From Armatimonadota bacterium (lineage in GTDB: Bacteria; Armatimonadota; JAAZEB01): a DNA stretch of 64,000 nt. The DNA is taken from the NCBI GenBank assembly GCA_012512265.1, contig JAAZEM010000139.1, positions 1 to 64,000 on the forward strand, in the 5' to 3' direction. The position numbers and the translations under genes were made by a program. Below the pieces are notes generated by a model. It made no database searches. It was not told where the DNA came from and saw only the letters and a program-made list of their open reading frames with translations. Below, piece by piece: positions 33,278 to 42,424 of the stretch (positions within the stretch are counted from its first letter, which is position 1; every line of letters starts with the position of its first letter).

Positions 33278-36200
33278 GTGAGGAAGCACTTTTTCTTCTT
33301 GATCGCCGCCCTTGCAGGCGGATTGATGGTGCCGGCCGCCGCGTCCCAAGTGGCAGATAGTGATAAAGACGGCCTGCCGGATGAGGTGGAGGAACGGCTT
33401 GGCACGGATCCCCGCCGGCCGGAGGTCTTGGAGCAGGTCGCCACTTTCCCTGCCACGGTGAAAGAGCGCCCCGAGCTCGATATCGTCCGCGTCGATTTCG
33501 GTAACGTGGGGCGCGACCGGTGGCTGTGGGCGGTCCACACGGCGAAGCCTTACACCTTTGAGAACGCCGGCCTGATTCTTTACCTGGATCTGGACGCCGA
33601 CCCGAAGACGGGGCGCCGCGACATGGGCTGCGAGGTGACGGTCGGGCACTCGCTGGGCCGGCCAACGGCGAACGGTTTCGAGCCGGATGGCTCGCCGCGC
33701 GCTGTGCCCGCGCCGCGCGTTGCCCTGGTGGGTGGAGTCCTCTACCTCTGCCATGACGCCACCATCCGGCAGGAGGGAGGGCGCACGCGCCTCCGCTTCT
33801 CCATCCTCTCCGAAACCCGAGAGCCGCACCGGACCGTGGATGGCACGGGATGGGTGACGGCGCTCGGCCCGGCCAACTCCAACCGGAAGCCGCCGGTGAC
33901 GCTGGATGAGCTCGTCGCGAACGAGGGCTTCGAGCGCACCGAAGGCCTGGACCTCATCTGGCAGCTCCAGGCTGATCCCGCGAACCTGGTCTTCTCCAGC
34001 GTCGAAGCCGAGCGCGAGGGGATGGACTACTACGACGCCGAGTACCGCTGGCCGGCGGTGCGAGGCGCGGGCGGCAGCCTGACCGTGACCGTGCCCCGCG
34101 CCGGGCGGTTCTATCCCGCCGTCGTGGTCTACGACACAGCCGGGCGCGAGGCGTACGAGCTGCGCATTGATGGCAAGGTCGCCGGGCGCTTCGTTGCCGC
34201 TGAAGATGACCGCCGCCAGAGGATCTATTTCCTCTCGCGGCCGGTGGAGTTCAAAGGGGGCGAGAAGCTGACGCTCCGCACCGGCGGGGGCGGGGCGCAC
34301 ATTACCGAGGACCTCTTCCTCCTGGCGAAGAAGCCGCCTGTGCGCGGGCGCGCTTTCGAGATCCGCCATGTGCAGGCGGAGTACGTGAACCGCGCCGGAG
34401 AGGGCGCCATCCGCCTCACCTGGATCACGACCTGGCCCGCTCAGTGCACGGTGACCTGCGGCGGCCAGAAGCTGACCGAAGAGAAGCCCGTGGCCAACCA
34501 CCGGGTCTACATCCCCGCGCCCGCCACGGGAGCAACCTGGCGGTATCGAATCGAGGCGCCTCGGCCTGATGGCAAGCAGGTGTCGCACGCGGGCACGGTG
34601 GCCCTGGCGCCGCCAAAGCCGTTCGCCGGCACCGCGAAGCACGAGCGCATTCTCCTCAAAGTGGAGAATCCCTATCCCTTCCCCCTGGACGGGTTCCTGG
34701 TCACCTCGGGCGTGCCGTTTGCCAAGGGGGAACTGGGCGATCCCGATCACGTCCGTCTCCTTGATGGCGCGGGCCGGGAGGTCCCGCTCCAGCCGGTGGT
34801 GGCGGGCCGCTGGGGCGATGGCAGCATCAAGTGGTTGCGCCTCTCCTTCTCGGCGACCGTGGACGCGGGGAAAACCGCAACCCATACGCTGGAGTACGGC
34901 ACCCAGGTAAGCCGCGCACCGGCGCGGACACCCCTCGCCTGCGTCTGGAAGGGCGATACGCTTCAGGTGGAGACGGGCCCGCTCCGCGTCGAGTTCGAGC
35001 GAACCCGGTCCGGCTTTCCCATCGCCGTGTGGTATGACCACAACGCCGATGGCACCTTTACCTCGGATGAGAGCCTGACGGGCGACCTGCCGATCAGCGC
35101 CCGCCTGCACGATACGAAAGCTGTCTCCTACACCACCCTCCACGCGCCGCGTCGGATTGAGATCGAGGAGAGCGGTCCCGTGCGCGCGGTGGTGAAGGTG
35201 ACGGGGAGCTACCAGAGCGGGGAAGGGAAGCCGTGGTTCGCCTACACGACCCGGTTTGTCTTCCATGCCGGCTCGGCGATGGTGCGTGTGCATCACACGT
35301 GGGGCGCGGATGATCCCGGCGAGGAGTTTGTCGAGTTCGAGCGCATTGGCCTGGAGTTCCCGCTCGCGGCGCGGGAGGAGTGGTCGTGGCGGATTGGCCT
35401 GGGACATGGCCAGGAGTGGGAAGGGCGAGACGCTCTCTCGCTGCGCCAGCTCCGGGATGACTCCTACACGCTGGAGCCGGCCGCGCCGGCGGGGGTGAAG
35501 ACCGAACGCGCGGACGGCTGGATCGACCTGAGCAACGGCCGGTGGGGAGTGACGGCCGCCGTCCGCGACTTCTGGCAGCTCTATCCGAAGGGAATCGGCG
35601 TCGACGCGGAGGGGCTGAAGATCGATCTCTGCCCGGATTTCCCCGAGGGTACCTACGATGGGTGCAGCAAGCTGGACGAGATCAAGCTCTACTTCGCGCT
35701 GATGCGCGGAAAGTATCGCGTGCGCCGTGGTGTGCAGAAGCAGCACGACCTCCTCTTGGCATTTCATCCGGGCCAGGCGGATGGCGACGCGGCCCGGCAC
35801 GTGTCGCAGGCGTTCCAGGAGCCGCTCATCGCCGTCTGCACCCCGGAGCGCTACTGCGATACCCTCGTCTTCGGCGAGATCCTCCCCGCCACCGCCGGGC
35901 GCTCCCCGGAGTATGAGAAGGTATGCGAGGGGGTCTATGAAAACTACCTGCGCCATCGGGATGCCACGCGCGGCTATGGCCTGCTGAACTTCGGGGACCA
36001 GTTTGGCGAGCGCAAGGTGAACTGGTCGAACGGCGAGTATGACCACCACCACGCCTTCCTGTTGCAGTTCATCCGCACGGGCGACCGGCGGTGGTACTTC
36101 CTGGGTGACCGGGCGGCGCGTCACGCCATCGACGTGGATACCTGTCACCACGGTCCGAGAGCGGGCGGCGTGTGGATCCATGCGATGGGGCATACCGGGG

Positions 36201-36934
36201 GCTACTTCCGCGAGCAGTATGAGGGGAGCGGCATCCCCGGAGGCGGCTTCACCCCCAGCCACACCTGGACCGAGGGCTTCTGTGACTGGTACTTCCTGAG
36301 CGGCGACCCAACGGCAGCCGAGAACGCGGCGCTCGTGGCGGATTACTATGGCGGCGCCTACCTGAACAACTACGACTACAGCAACTGCCGCGACAATGGC
36401 TGGCACCTCCTGCTTACCCTGGCGACATACCGGCTCACGAACGACCCTTACTACCTGAATGCCGCGCGGATTATCGTCGAGCGCACCCTGGAGCGGCAGA
36501 CGCCCGGCGGCGGCTGGCACCGCCAGATGGTGCCCGGCCACTGCTACTGCATGCCCCGGCATCGCGGCGAGGCGAACTTCATGATGGGCGTGCTCGCGAA
36601 CGGTCTGGCAGAGTACTACCGGGAGACGTCGGATCAGCGCGTTGCCCAGGCGCTCCTTGGCGGAGCGAAGCAGGTGGTTGCGGAGCTCTGGGTGGAGGAT
36701 GCCAACGGCTTCCGCTACACCTCTTGCCCGAAGATGAAGGGCTACATCGCCAACAACGACATGACCGCGGGGATGCTCTTCTACGCCTACCGCCTCGGGG
36801 GTGACAGGCAGTATGCCGATATCGCCATGCGCGCCATGAAGGCCGCCTTCGATGGAGGCATCCGCTCCATCAGTCACCTCCGCTGGACCCCTCGCCTCAT
36901 CTATCATATGGACCGAGTGGCACGAGGCGAGTGA
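33278..36934 (+). CDS. Large secreted exo-rhamnogalacturonan-lyase-like (PcRGLX/YetA-type) protein
   Basis: 1218 residues. The signal peptide (RKHFFFLIAALAGGLMVP) is followed by a calcium-binding thrombospondin-3/EF-like loop (DSDKDGLPDEVEERLGTDP), a lipoprotein-free beta-rich region of about 400 residues, and then the PcRGLX/YetA domains: VENPYPFPLDGFLVTSGVPF, WGDGSIKWLRL, and the catalytic part GLLNFGDQFGERKVNWSNGEYD with DTCHHGP. The family (PL26-like) removes disaccharides from rhamnogalacturonan I. The GTG at 33278 gives a proper signal peptide and follows GGGAGGAG. It ends 16 nt from the converging mannosidase gene, so both may act in glycan breakdown. Confidence 0.78.
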   Translation: MRKHFFFLIAALAGGLMVPAAASQVADSDKDGLPDEVEERLGTDPRRPEVLEQVATFPATVKERPELDIVRVDFGNVGRDRWLWAVHTAKPYTFENAGLILYLDLDADPKTGRRDMGCEVTVGHSLGRPTANGFEPDGSPRAVPAPRVALVGGVLYLCHDATIRQEGGRTRLRFSILSETREPHRTVDGTGWVTALGPANSNRKPPVTLDELVANEGFERTEGLDLIWQLQADPANLVFSSVEAEREGMDYYDAEYRWPAVRGAGGSLTVTVPRAGRFYPAVVVYDTAGREAYELRIDGKVAGRFVAAEDDRRQRIYFLSRPVEFKGGEKLTLRTGGGGAHITEDLFLLAKKPPVRGRAFEIRHVQAEYVNRAGEGAIRLTWITTWPAQCTVTCGGQKLTEEKPVANHRVYIPAPATGATWRYRIEAPRPDGKQVSHAGTVALAPPKPFAGTAKHERILLKVENPYPFPLDGFLVTSGVPFAKGELGDPDHVRLLDGAGREVPLQPVVAGRWGDGSIKWLRLSFSATVDAGKTATHTLEYGTQVSRAPARTPLACVWKGDTLQVETGPLRVEFERTRSGFPIAVWYDHNADGTFTSDESLTGDLPISARLHDTKAVSYTTLHAPRRIEIEESGPVRAVVKVTGSYQSGEGKPWFAYTTRFVFHAGSAMVRVHHTWGADDPGEEFVEFERIGLEFPLAAREEWSWRIGLGHGQEWEGRDALSLRQLRDDSYTLEPAAPAGVKTERADGWIDLSNGRWGVTAAVRDFWQLYPKGIGVDAEGLKIDLCPDFPEGTYDGCSKLDEIKLYFALMRGKYRVRRGVQKQHDLLLAFHPGQADGDAARHVSQAFQEPLIAVCTPERYCDTLVFGEILPATAGRSPEYEKVCEGVYENYLRHRDATRGYGLLNFGDQFGERKVNWSNGEYDHHHAFLLQFIRTGDRRWYFLGDRAARHAIDVDTCHHGPRAGGVWIHAMGHTGGYFREQYEGSGIPGGGFTPSHTWTEGFCDWYFLSGDPTAAENAALVADYYGGAYLNNYDYSNCRDNGWHLLLTLATYRLTNDPYYLNAARIIVERTLERQTPGGGWHRQMVPGHCYCMPRHRGEANFMMGVLANGLAEYYRETSDQRVAQALLGGAKQVVAELWVEDANGFRYTSCPKMKGYIANNDMTAGMLFYAYRLGGDRQYADIAMRAMKAAFDGGIRSISHLRWTPRLIYHMDRVARGE

Positions 36935-36950
36935 GCGCGGGGGCACCCGG

Positions 36951-39626
36951 CTACCGGTAGAGGAGGAGCGTCACGATCTCCTTGCCACGGACCGGCACGC
37001 GGATCCGCCGGCCATCGTTCACATCCAGTGGCTGGGCCTTCTCCTCGTTCAGATTCGCGCGATAGGCGGCGCGGATGGGGAAGTGGAGGATCACCTCGCC
37101 GGCGGCGTTTGCGTTGGTGATGTTGTAGAAGCGGAGCACAAGGGCGTCCTCATCCTCGGCACGCTTGATGGCGCTCAGGACCAGGTGGGCCGGGCGGATC
37201 TCCACGAAGGAGGCGTTGGCGGGAAGGTCGCCATCCGCCTGATCGGTCTGCACGGGTCGAATCGGCGCGTTGAAGGCGTGGGCCTGCTCCCAGATGCGCG
37301 CTGCTTCCCAGGAGCCGGCGTGCGGCATGAGGGCGTAGCGAAAGACGTGCCGCCCGAGGCACTGGGCGCCGGGCGTCGGGTCGATCCCGGGAGCATCATC
37401 GCCATCACTGAGCCGCCCGACGCAGCGCAGGAGGGTGAGCGCGATGGTGCGGTCCACATCGCGCTTCACCTCGTACTCGGGTAGGCCCTGGTTGAGAATG
37501 GCGATGCCGCGCTGACCATCGCTCACATCGACGAACGAGTGCTGCGGGCGACAGGGCGAACCACCGATCCATTCCGCGGGGAGCGCTGCCGGGCGCTTGA
37601 GCACGTCAAACGGCCCCTCGGCACGCGAGAGATCGGTGTGCGCCCCCGTGGGGAAGAGCACCCGCAGCCGGTGATCGCACGCCTGGTTCTCCACCACCGT
37701 CGTCACTTCGACGCGCTGAGAATCGATGCACAGCGCGATATAGGAGGTGATCCGGCACGGCATAGTGTGGCCATCCCCGGCTGTGCGCGCTTTCAGGTTT
37801 TCCGGAAGCATCAGCGTGTGCTCGATGCAGTAGGTGGAGCGCACCGGGCCGTCTTCCACGAGCGAGATTCGGGGTGCCGAACCCAGCGTGGTGAAGACCC
37901 GGTCCTGCACCGGCTGCACATAGTGATACAGGTCGCCGGCATCGCCACCGTCCTCGAAGACAAGGAGGCCGCCATACTCGCGCCCGGTATCCTTGTCGAT
38001 GACGTGGAGGCTGCCGTTGGGCGCGATATCGACGCGCAGGGATGCGTTCTCCAGCGCGTGAAGCGAGGGGGAGAGCGTCTGCATCGGTGGCGGCTGCACT
38101 CCGGCCGGCAGGATATGGAAGGTAGCATAGCCGCACGCGGGAAGATCCTCGCCGGCGAAGAGGATGCGCATCCGGCGCACGCTCTGGAGATGCGGCAGAT
38201 CGTTGCCCGAGAGGATCCGTCGCGTGGCTAGGCGGTTCTCCAGAACCTGCACCGGGATGATGGCGCCGGCGGGATCCACCACCTGCACCTCGCTCACATC
38301 CGGGCCCCCCTCGGCCAGGTCCACCTCGGGCGCGACCGGCATGCGTCGCGGTGGCCCGAGGGGAAACTCTACCACCGCCTCGATGCACTCTCGCCGGCGG
38401 AAGGGGAGGGGGTTGAACGCCACCAGCGCGGCAGCAGGGCCGCCGGGGGGTTCGGGCCCGGTGTGGATCCTCTCGACCAGAAAGCCAAGGCTGCGCTCGG
38501 TGACCTCCTCCGCGATCTGCTGCACCTGTCGGAAGCGAGGCATCATCTCGTCATACACTTCGTCGATGCTGCTCCCGCAGATGGCATTCTGAGTCTGGTT
38601 CTGCAACAGCAGCTTCCAGGCATAGCGAAGCGCGGCGTGAGGGTCGGCGCTGCCCGCCAGCCAGGCCCAGACCGAGAACGGCTCCGCCCACTTCTCCAGG
38701 AGGGTCTGGCTCCTCCAGTTCTCCTGCTTCAAATCGATGCGCGCTGAGAGCGTGCCGGCCAGCACCATCCTGTCGCGGTCGGTTCTCAGCTCGCCTGTCA
38801 CCACCGGCAGATCCTGCCGGCCTTCCTTGCACGGAATCTCCGCACGCACGGCCTCCACGAACTGCGGCAGGCTCGAATGGATCACCTCGTCGGGACTTCC
38901 CTCGGCATCCAGCCGGGCACGGAGCGCCTCCAGGATCGCGCTGAGGGTTTCCTGCGCCTCCAGGTGGTCGGCACCGTTCATCAGCAGCAGGTGGCGCGTC
39001 TTCGCGAGCGGCGCCAGGAGATCGCGGGCGTGGCGAAGCTCGGCGAGGGCCTCTTCCGGCTCTTCGGGAAGCCGCGCGAGGTTGCTGTAGGAGAAGACCA
39101 GCGAGTTGGCCAGAACCCGGGAGCCGTCGGCGCCCTGCCAGATGAACTCCATGCAGGAGCCGTTGGGCAGAAAACCCCGCCCGAAGATGCAGCTCTCGAT
39201 CCCAAAGCCCCGCAGGATCTGGGGCATCTGCGAGATATTCCCGAACTGGTTGGGGAGATAGCCCACCTTCATCACGCCGCCAAAGTGGCGCGCGATGCGA
39301 TGCCCGATGAGGAGACTGCGGATGGTCGCCTCGCCACTGACGAGAAACCCGTCGTTCTGTTGATACCACGGCCCGATGAGGAGCCGGCCTTCACGGATAT
39401 GGCGGCGCAGGCGCTCCTCGTTTTCCGGGCGGATCTCCAGGTAATCCTCCAGGAGAAGCGTCTGCCCATCCAGGTGGAAGCAGCGGAACTCCGGGTCGCG
39501 GTCGAGGAGATCGAGCAGGTGGTCGATCAGGTCCACCAGGCGCATGCGGAAGCGCTGGAACGGCAGGTACCACTCGCGATCCCAATGCGTGTGAGACACC
39601 ACGTGCAGAACGTAGCCCTGTGCCAT
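36951..39626 (-). CDS. GH38 alpha-mannosidase-like protein with Asn at the nucleophile position
   Basis: 891 residues with the GH38 layout. Zinc ligands H14 and D16 lie in HTHWDREW, and a further His in NGADHLEAQ. The motif normally reading G-Y-L-P-D-x-F-G contains N126 (GYLPNQFGN). That Asp is both zinc ligand and nucleophile in studied GH38 enzymes. The middle three-helix bundle and the C-terminal beta domain (to RGKEIVTLLLYR) are present. No signal peptide, so cytoplasmic. The ATG at 39626 follows AGGAG. Unless Asn is tolerated, the protein may be inactive or use another mechanism. Related MngB-type enzymes act on short mannosides or mannosylglycerate. Confidence 0.85.
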   Translation of the reverse strand: MAQGYVLHVVSHTHWDREWYLPFQRFRMRLVDLIDHLLDLLDRDPEFRCFHLDGQTLLLEDYLEIRPENEERLRRHIREGRLLIGPWYQQNDGFLVSGEATIRSLLIGHRIARHFGGVMKVGYLPNQFGNISQMPQILRGFGIESCIFGRGFLPNGSCMEFIWQGADGSRVLANSLVFSYSNLARLPEEPEEALAELRHARDLLAPLAKTRHLLLMNGADHLEAQETLSAILEALRARLDAEGSPDEVIHSSLPQFVEAVRAEIPCKEGRQDLPVVTGELRTDRDRMVLAGTLSARIDLKQENWRSQTLLEKWAEPFSVWAWLAGSADPHAALRYAWKLLLQNQTQNAICGSSIDEVYDEMMPRFRQVQQIAEEVTERSLGFLVERIHTGPEPPGGPAAALVAFNPLPFRRRECIEAVVEFPLGPPRRMPVAPEVDLAEGGPDVSEVQVVDPAGAIIPVQVLENRLATRRILSGNDLPHLQSVRRMRILFAGEDLPACGYATFHILPAGVQPPPMQTLSPSLHALENASLRVDIAPNGSLHVIDKDTGREYGGLLVFEDGGDAGDLYHYVQPVQDRVFTTLGSAPRISLVEDGPVRSTYCIEHTLMLPENLKARTAGDGHTMPCRITSYIALCIDSQRVEVTTVVENQACDHRLRVLFPTGAHTDLSRAEGPFDVLKRPAALPAEWIGGSPCRPQHSFVDVSDGQRGIAILNQGLPEYEVKRDVDRTIALTLLRCVGRLSDGDDAPGIDPTPGAQCLGRHVFRYALMPHAGSWEAARIWEQAHAFNAPIRPVQTDQADGDLPANASFVEIRPAHLVLSAIKRAEDEDALVLRFYNITNANAAGEVILHFPIRAAYRANLNEEKAQPLDVNDGRRIRVPVRGKEIVTLLLYR

Positions 39627-39864
39627 CCTTGTCTCCTGAAGCCGTCGTGCGGCTGGCAGCCTCGCTCCGTTGGGTTCTACCCATTCGCGCGCCGTTCTGC
39701 ACATGCGCCGGCTTCTGGAAGGATGCGCGGGAAGCCAACGCCCGGCAGACTACTGGGATCTCCTGCAGGCGCTGGGAGCGAGGCATGCTTCGTTTTGCTC
39801 GGCATGGCACGGGGGAAGGTGGGGGCGCGCGCAGCCTCGAGGGGAGACCACGGCGCCCGCCGCG

Positions 39865-41724
39865 CTAGAGGCCGGTACCAGAGAGGCCGTTCTGGATAAT
39901 GACGGGGGGATCGACGACCCCGGCGGCTTTGCGTTCGGCCTGCAGTCGCCTTACCTCGGCCAGCAGCCCCGGAACGGCGTGCGGGGCCTGAGCCGGCTTC
40001 GCGAACGCCTTCCGGAAGACCGGCCAGAACTGGTCGATTCGATGCGAGAGGTCGAACACCATCACGCCCTGCGTGGACGCCGCTGCCGCCTGGAGGGCGC
40101 GCGCCAGGCCATCCGGATTGCGGTCATACTTCTCCAGGGCGATGCCCGCATAGACCCACGCCTGGCTGTTGGCAGCGCGGTTGGCAAGCTGCCCGGCTGC
40201 CTCCACGGTGGCGCCTGGAGAGTAGCCGCGCTGGATGGCATCGGCGATGGTCGGCATGCCATAATAGCAGCCGGGCGCGATCCAATCCAGCAGGCCGGCA
40301 AACCCGGTGGGGCGGAAGGTATCGGTGAGGAAGCGGAATCCCGCCTGGAAATCATCGGCGGCCCAATTGGCGCCCAGCGCGGGGTAATCGCCGTACCAGG
40401 AGCCGACGTAGGCGCCCACCGTAGCGGTGGGGCGGGCAGTGCGCGCGGTGGCCGCAGCCCGCGCCAGCCAGTTACGCAGGTGAAGCGCGCGCCATACCAG
40501 CCAGGCATCCATGTGGGGACCCGGGATCCAGCGGACGGCCATGCCGGGAAAGCTCACGTGGCAGCGGAGCACATCGTCCGGCCATGTCATCGCGCGGCCC
40601 ATCCACTCCTCAAAAGCCTGCCGGGTGGACTCGCTGAAGTCGGCGTTGATCGCCGCGTAGCGCAGGCGGTCGTCGAACACCACACCATCGAGCGGGTAGC
40701 GCGTCAGGAGCTCGGTAATCATCTCCAGCAGCCGCTGTTGGACCTCCGGGTGGTGCGGGTTGACCCACACCGGCACTCCAGGGATGCGCGATTGCAGGAT
40801 CGGCACAAACCGGGTAGCCGTCTGAAGTTGGAGCATCTGCCCAACCGAAGCGATCCGGCGCAGGAAAGCGCCCGCCTGGCCTTCCCCAACGAGGATGGCA
40901 CCTCCCGAGGGGGGAGAGAGACCCGCGAGGGTGAAGGCAGCGCCGCTCGTCACGCTGATCACTTTGCGAGAGGCATCCAGGAGCACGACGGTGGCATCGT
41001 CCGTGGGCGCCAGCACGTCAGTACGGGTGTAGACTGTCAGCTCGTCCAGTGCCTCGGCGCGCGTGTTCGGCTGGGGATTGATAAGGAGACGCACGCCGCT
41101 CTTGGGATCCACCACGCACAGCTGCGCCTCGCACACCACCGTCTGCCAGTCGGTGCGCTCATAGGCCGGCCCTCTCGACATGCCGCGGTGGCCCTCGCTG
41201 AAGGTGTTCATACTGGCGAAGAGCCCGATCTTGGCGGCCTGGCAGGCCTCGGCCATCGCCGCGACCGGGTCGAAGTCCGACGGCAGAGTCGCCTGGTTCC
41301 ACCGGGCGAGGCGCTTTGCGTGCTTGCTGGGGTAGAGGGTCTCGCCCACAATCGGCTTCACATCCAGCACAATCGTGTTGAACCCGACGGAAGCGATCCG
41401 TTCCACGAGCGCCTTGACCTTCTCAGCCGAGTTGATCCGCTCCAGGTTGGCGACGGCATCGATCCAGAGGACGCGTCCCTGCACCTGGCGCTTCCGGGCG
41501 ATCTCCTGGGCAACGCCAATGCCGTTATTCGCCTCATCCAGCTCCACCGGCCCGAGGGCGGGGAAGGGCAGATAGCTCTCGTGCGGCGATGGCGGCGCCA
41601 GTTGCAGCAGGGGCACGCTCTCCTTTGCGCCCGCGGGCACGGCCGGCTGTTGCGCCGAGACGGGCGCATGGAGCGCCAGAAGAACCAGAGCAACGGAAAC
41701 AAGACCGGTTGTGAGTGCGCGCAC
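39865..41724 (-). CDS. Secreted glycosyl hydrolase-like 10 (GHL10) family protein
   Basis: 619 residues. A signal peptide (LTTGLVSVALVLLALHAPVSA-Q) is followed by a TIM-barrel: GRVLWIDAVANLERI, VGFNTIVLDVKP, GLFASMNTFSEGHRG, WVNPHHPEVQQRLL, YPLDGVVFDDRLRY. The last, with VxxD and DDR, is typical of the DUF187/GHL10 group of presumed glycosidases. The long insert with TVYTRTDVLAPT is also seen in family members. It starts at GTG with GAGGAGGC upstream. It is 238 nt from the mannosidase gene in the same direction; the gap holds no gene. Confidence 0.82.
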   Translation of the reverse strand: MRALTTGLVSVALVLLALHAPVSAQQPAVPAGAKESVPLLQLAPPSPHESYLPFPALGPVELDEANNGIGVAQEIARKRQVQGRVLWIDAVANLERINSAEKVKALVERIASVGFNTIVLDVKPIVGETLYPSKHAKRLARWNQATLPSDFDPVAAMAEACQAAKIGLFASMNTFSEGHRGMSRGPAYERTDWQTVVCEAQLCVVDPKSGVRLLINPQPNTRAEALDELTVYTRTDVLAPTDDATVVLLDASRKVISVTSGAAFTLAGLSPPSGGAILVGEGQAGAFLRRIASVGQMLQLQTATRFVPILQSRIPGVPVWVNPHHPEVQQRLLEMITELLTRYPLDGVVFDDRLRYAAINADFSESTRQAFEEWMGRAMTWPDDVLRCHVSFPGMAVRWIPGPHMDAWLVWRALHLRNWLARAAATARTARPTATVGAYVGSWYGDYPALGANWAADDFQAGFRFLTDTFRPTGFAGLLDWIAPGCYYGMPTIADAIQRGYSPGATVEAAGQLANRAANSQAWVYAGIALEKYDRNPDGLARALQAAAASTQGVMVFDLSHRIDQFWPVFRKAFAKPAQAPHAVPGLLAEVRRLQAERKAAGVVDPPVIIQNGLSGTGL

Positions 41725-42133
41725 GCTGCCTCCTCTATGATGGCGAATGGGGACTGTGGTGCAGCCGGAATCACGAAGAGAGGCCAGACACGAGCCAGGC
41801 TCGGTTGGGCAGGGACGGCGCCTCGCTCCCTCTCTGCCGTTCGCCGGGCCGCAGAAGCCCAGTGGGTAACTGGTATGGGGGACGGCGAGCCGCGCGCCTT
41901 AGTTCACTCAGGTATTCCACCGCGCCAGCCCGGCATGGCGTATCGATCGTCCGCGGATAGCAGATGAGTAAAAGTACGGACAATCGGCGCAGGCGGTGTT
42001 TGCTCTCGCACAGCCGGTCTGTTCTGCAATGTTCACCTATCTGTGTTCATCGTGCCATCTGTGGATAACAAGACGGAGCCTCGCCCTGAGATTTCGACAT
42101 AAGGAATCCGAAGCCTCGGAGGCATTGCGCAAC

Positions 42134-42192
42134 CCGGCGCGCGGCGATAAATCACCGCGCTGCTTGCGAGCGAAGCCCTGCCGGGCTGGGTT
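42134..42192 (-). repeat. Two-hairpin intergenic repeat, type B (minus orientation)
   Basis: Minus strand: AGCCCGGCAGGGCTTCGCTCG, then AAGCAGCGCGGTGATTTATCG and CCGCGCGCC. Hairpin 2 is GCGCGGTGA-TTTA-TCGCCGCGC with one wobble. It pairs with the type A copy at 42229. Confidence 0.7.
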
Positions 42193-42228
42193 GGGGACAC
42201 TCCCAGATGTCTCAAAACGGCGGCGGTT

Positions 42229-42290
42229 GGGAGGAGAAGCCCCGAAGGGCTTTGCCGGAAAGCAGCGCGGAGCTTCGAGCTCCGCGCGTG
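42229..42290 (+). repeat. Two-hairpin intergenic repeat, type A (plus orientation)
   Basis: GGGAGGAGAAGCCCCGAAGG start, GGCTTTGCCGGAAAGCAGCG link, hairpin 2 GCGCGGAGCT-TCG-AGCTCCGCGC (10-bp stem). Confidence 0.75.
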
Positions 42291-42339
42291 CGGGCGGCCT
42301 TCTCCTCATCTCGGAATCCCAGGGTTGACTGGCATCCGG

Positions 42340-42369
42340 TTGACAGCATGCGCGAGGCTAGGCTATACT
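42340..42369 (+). promoter_or_regulatory. Promoter of the MshEN/kinase-like gene
   Basis: TTGACA at 42340-42345, an 18-nt spacer, TATACT at 42364-42369. The leader is about 50 nt and ends in an AGGAGGGG site. Confidence 0.85.
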
Positions 42370-42424
42370 GTGGCTGCCTGCATACTGCGGCCGACTGCAT
42401 ATGGATTGAACTTACAGGAGGGGC

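Larger units (their letters stand above)
41725..42339. other. 615-nt intergenic region with repeats
   Basis: No gene. It holds a degenerate ATCTGTG repeat (TTCACCTATCTGTGTTCATCG, CCATCTGTGGATAA; about 42032-42069) and a head-to-head pair of two-hairpin repeats listed separately. Confidence 0.5.

Noticed and set aside
33143..36946. A 1267-codon open frame on the minus strand
   Set aside because: It is antisense to the rhamnogalacturonan-lyase-like gene, which has a signal peptide, ribosome site and recognisable domains. The minus frame has low-complexity His/Arg/Gly-rich content and is a GC-skew shadow.
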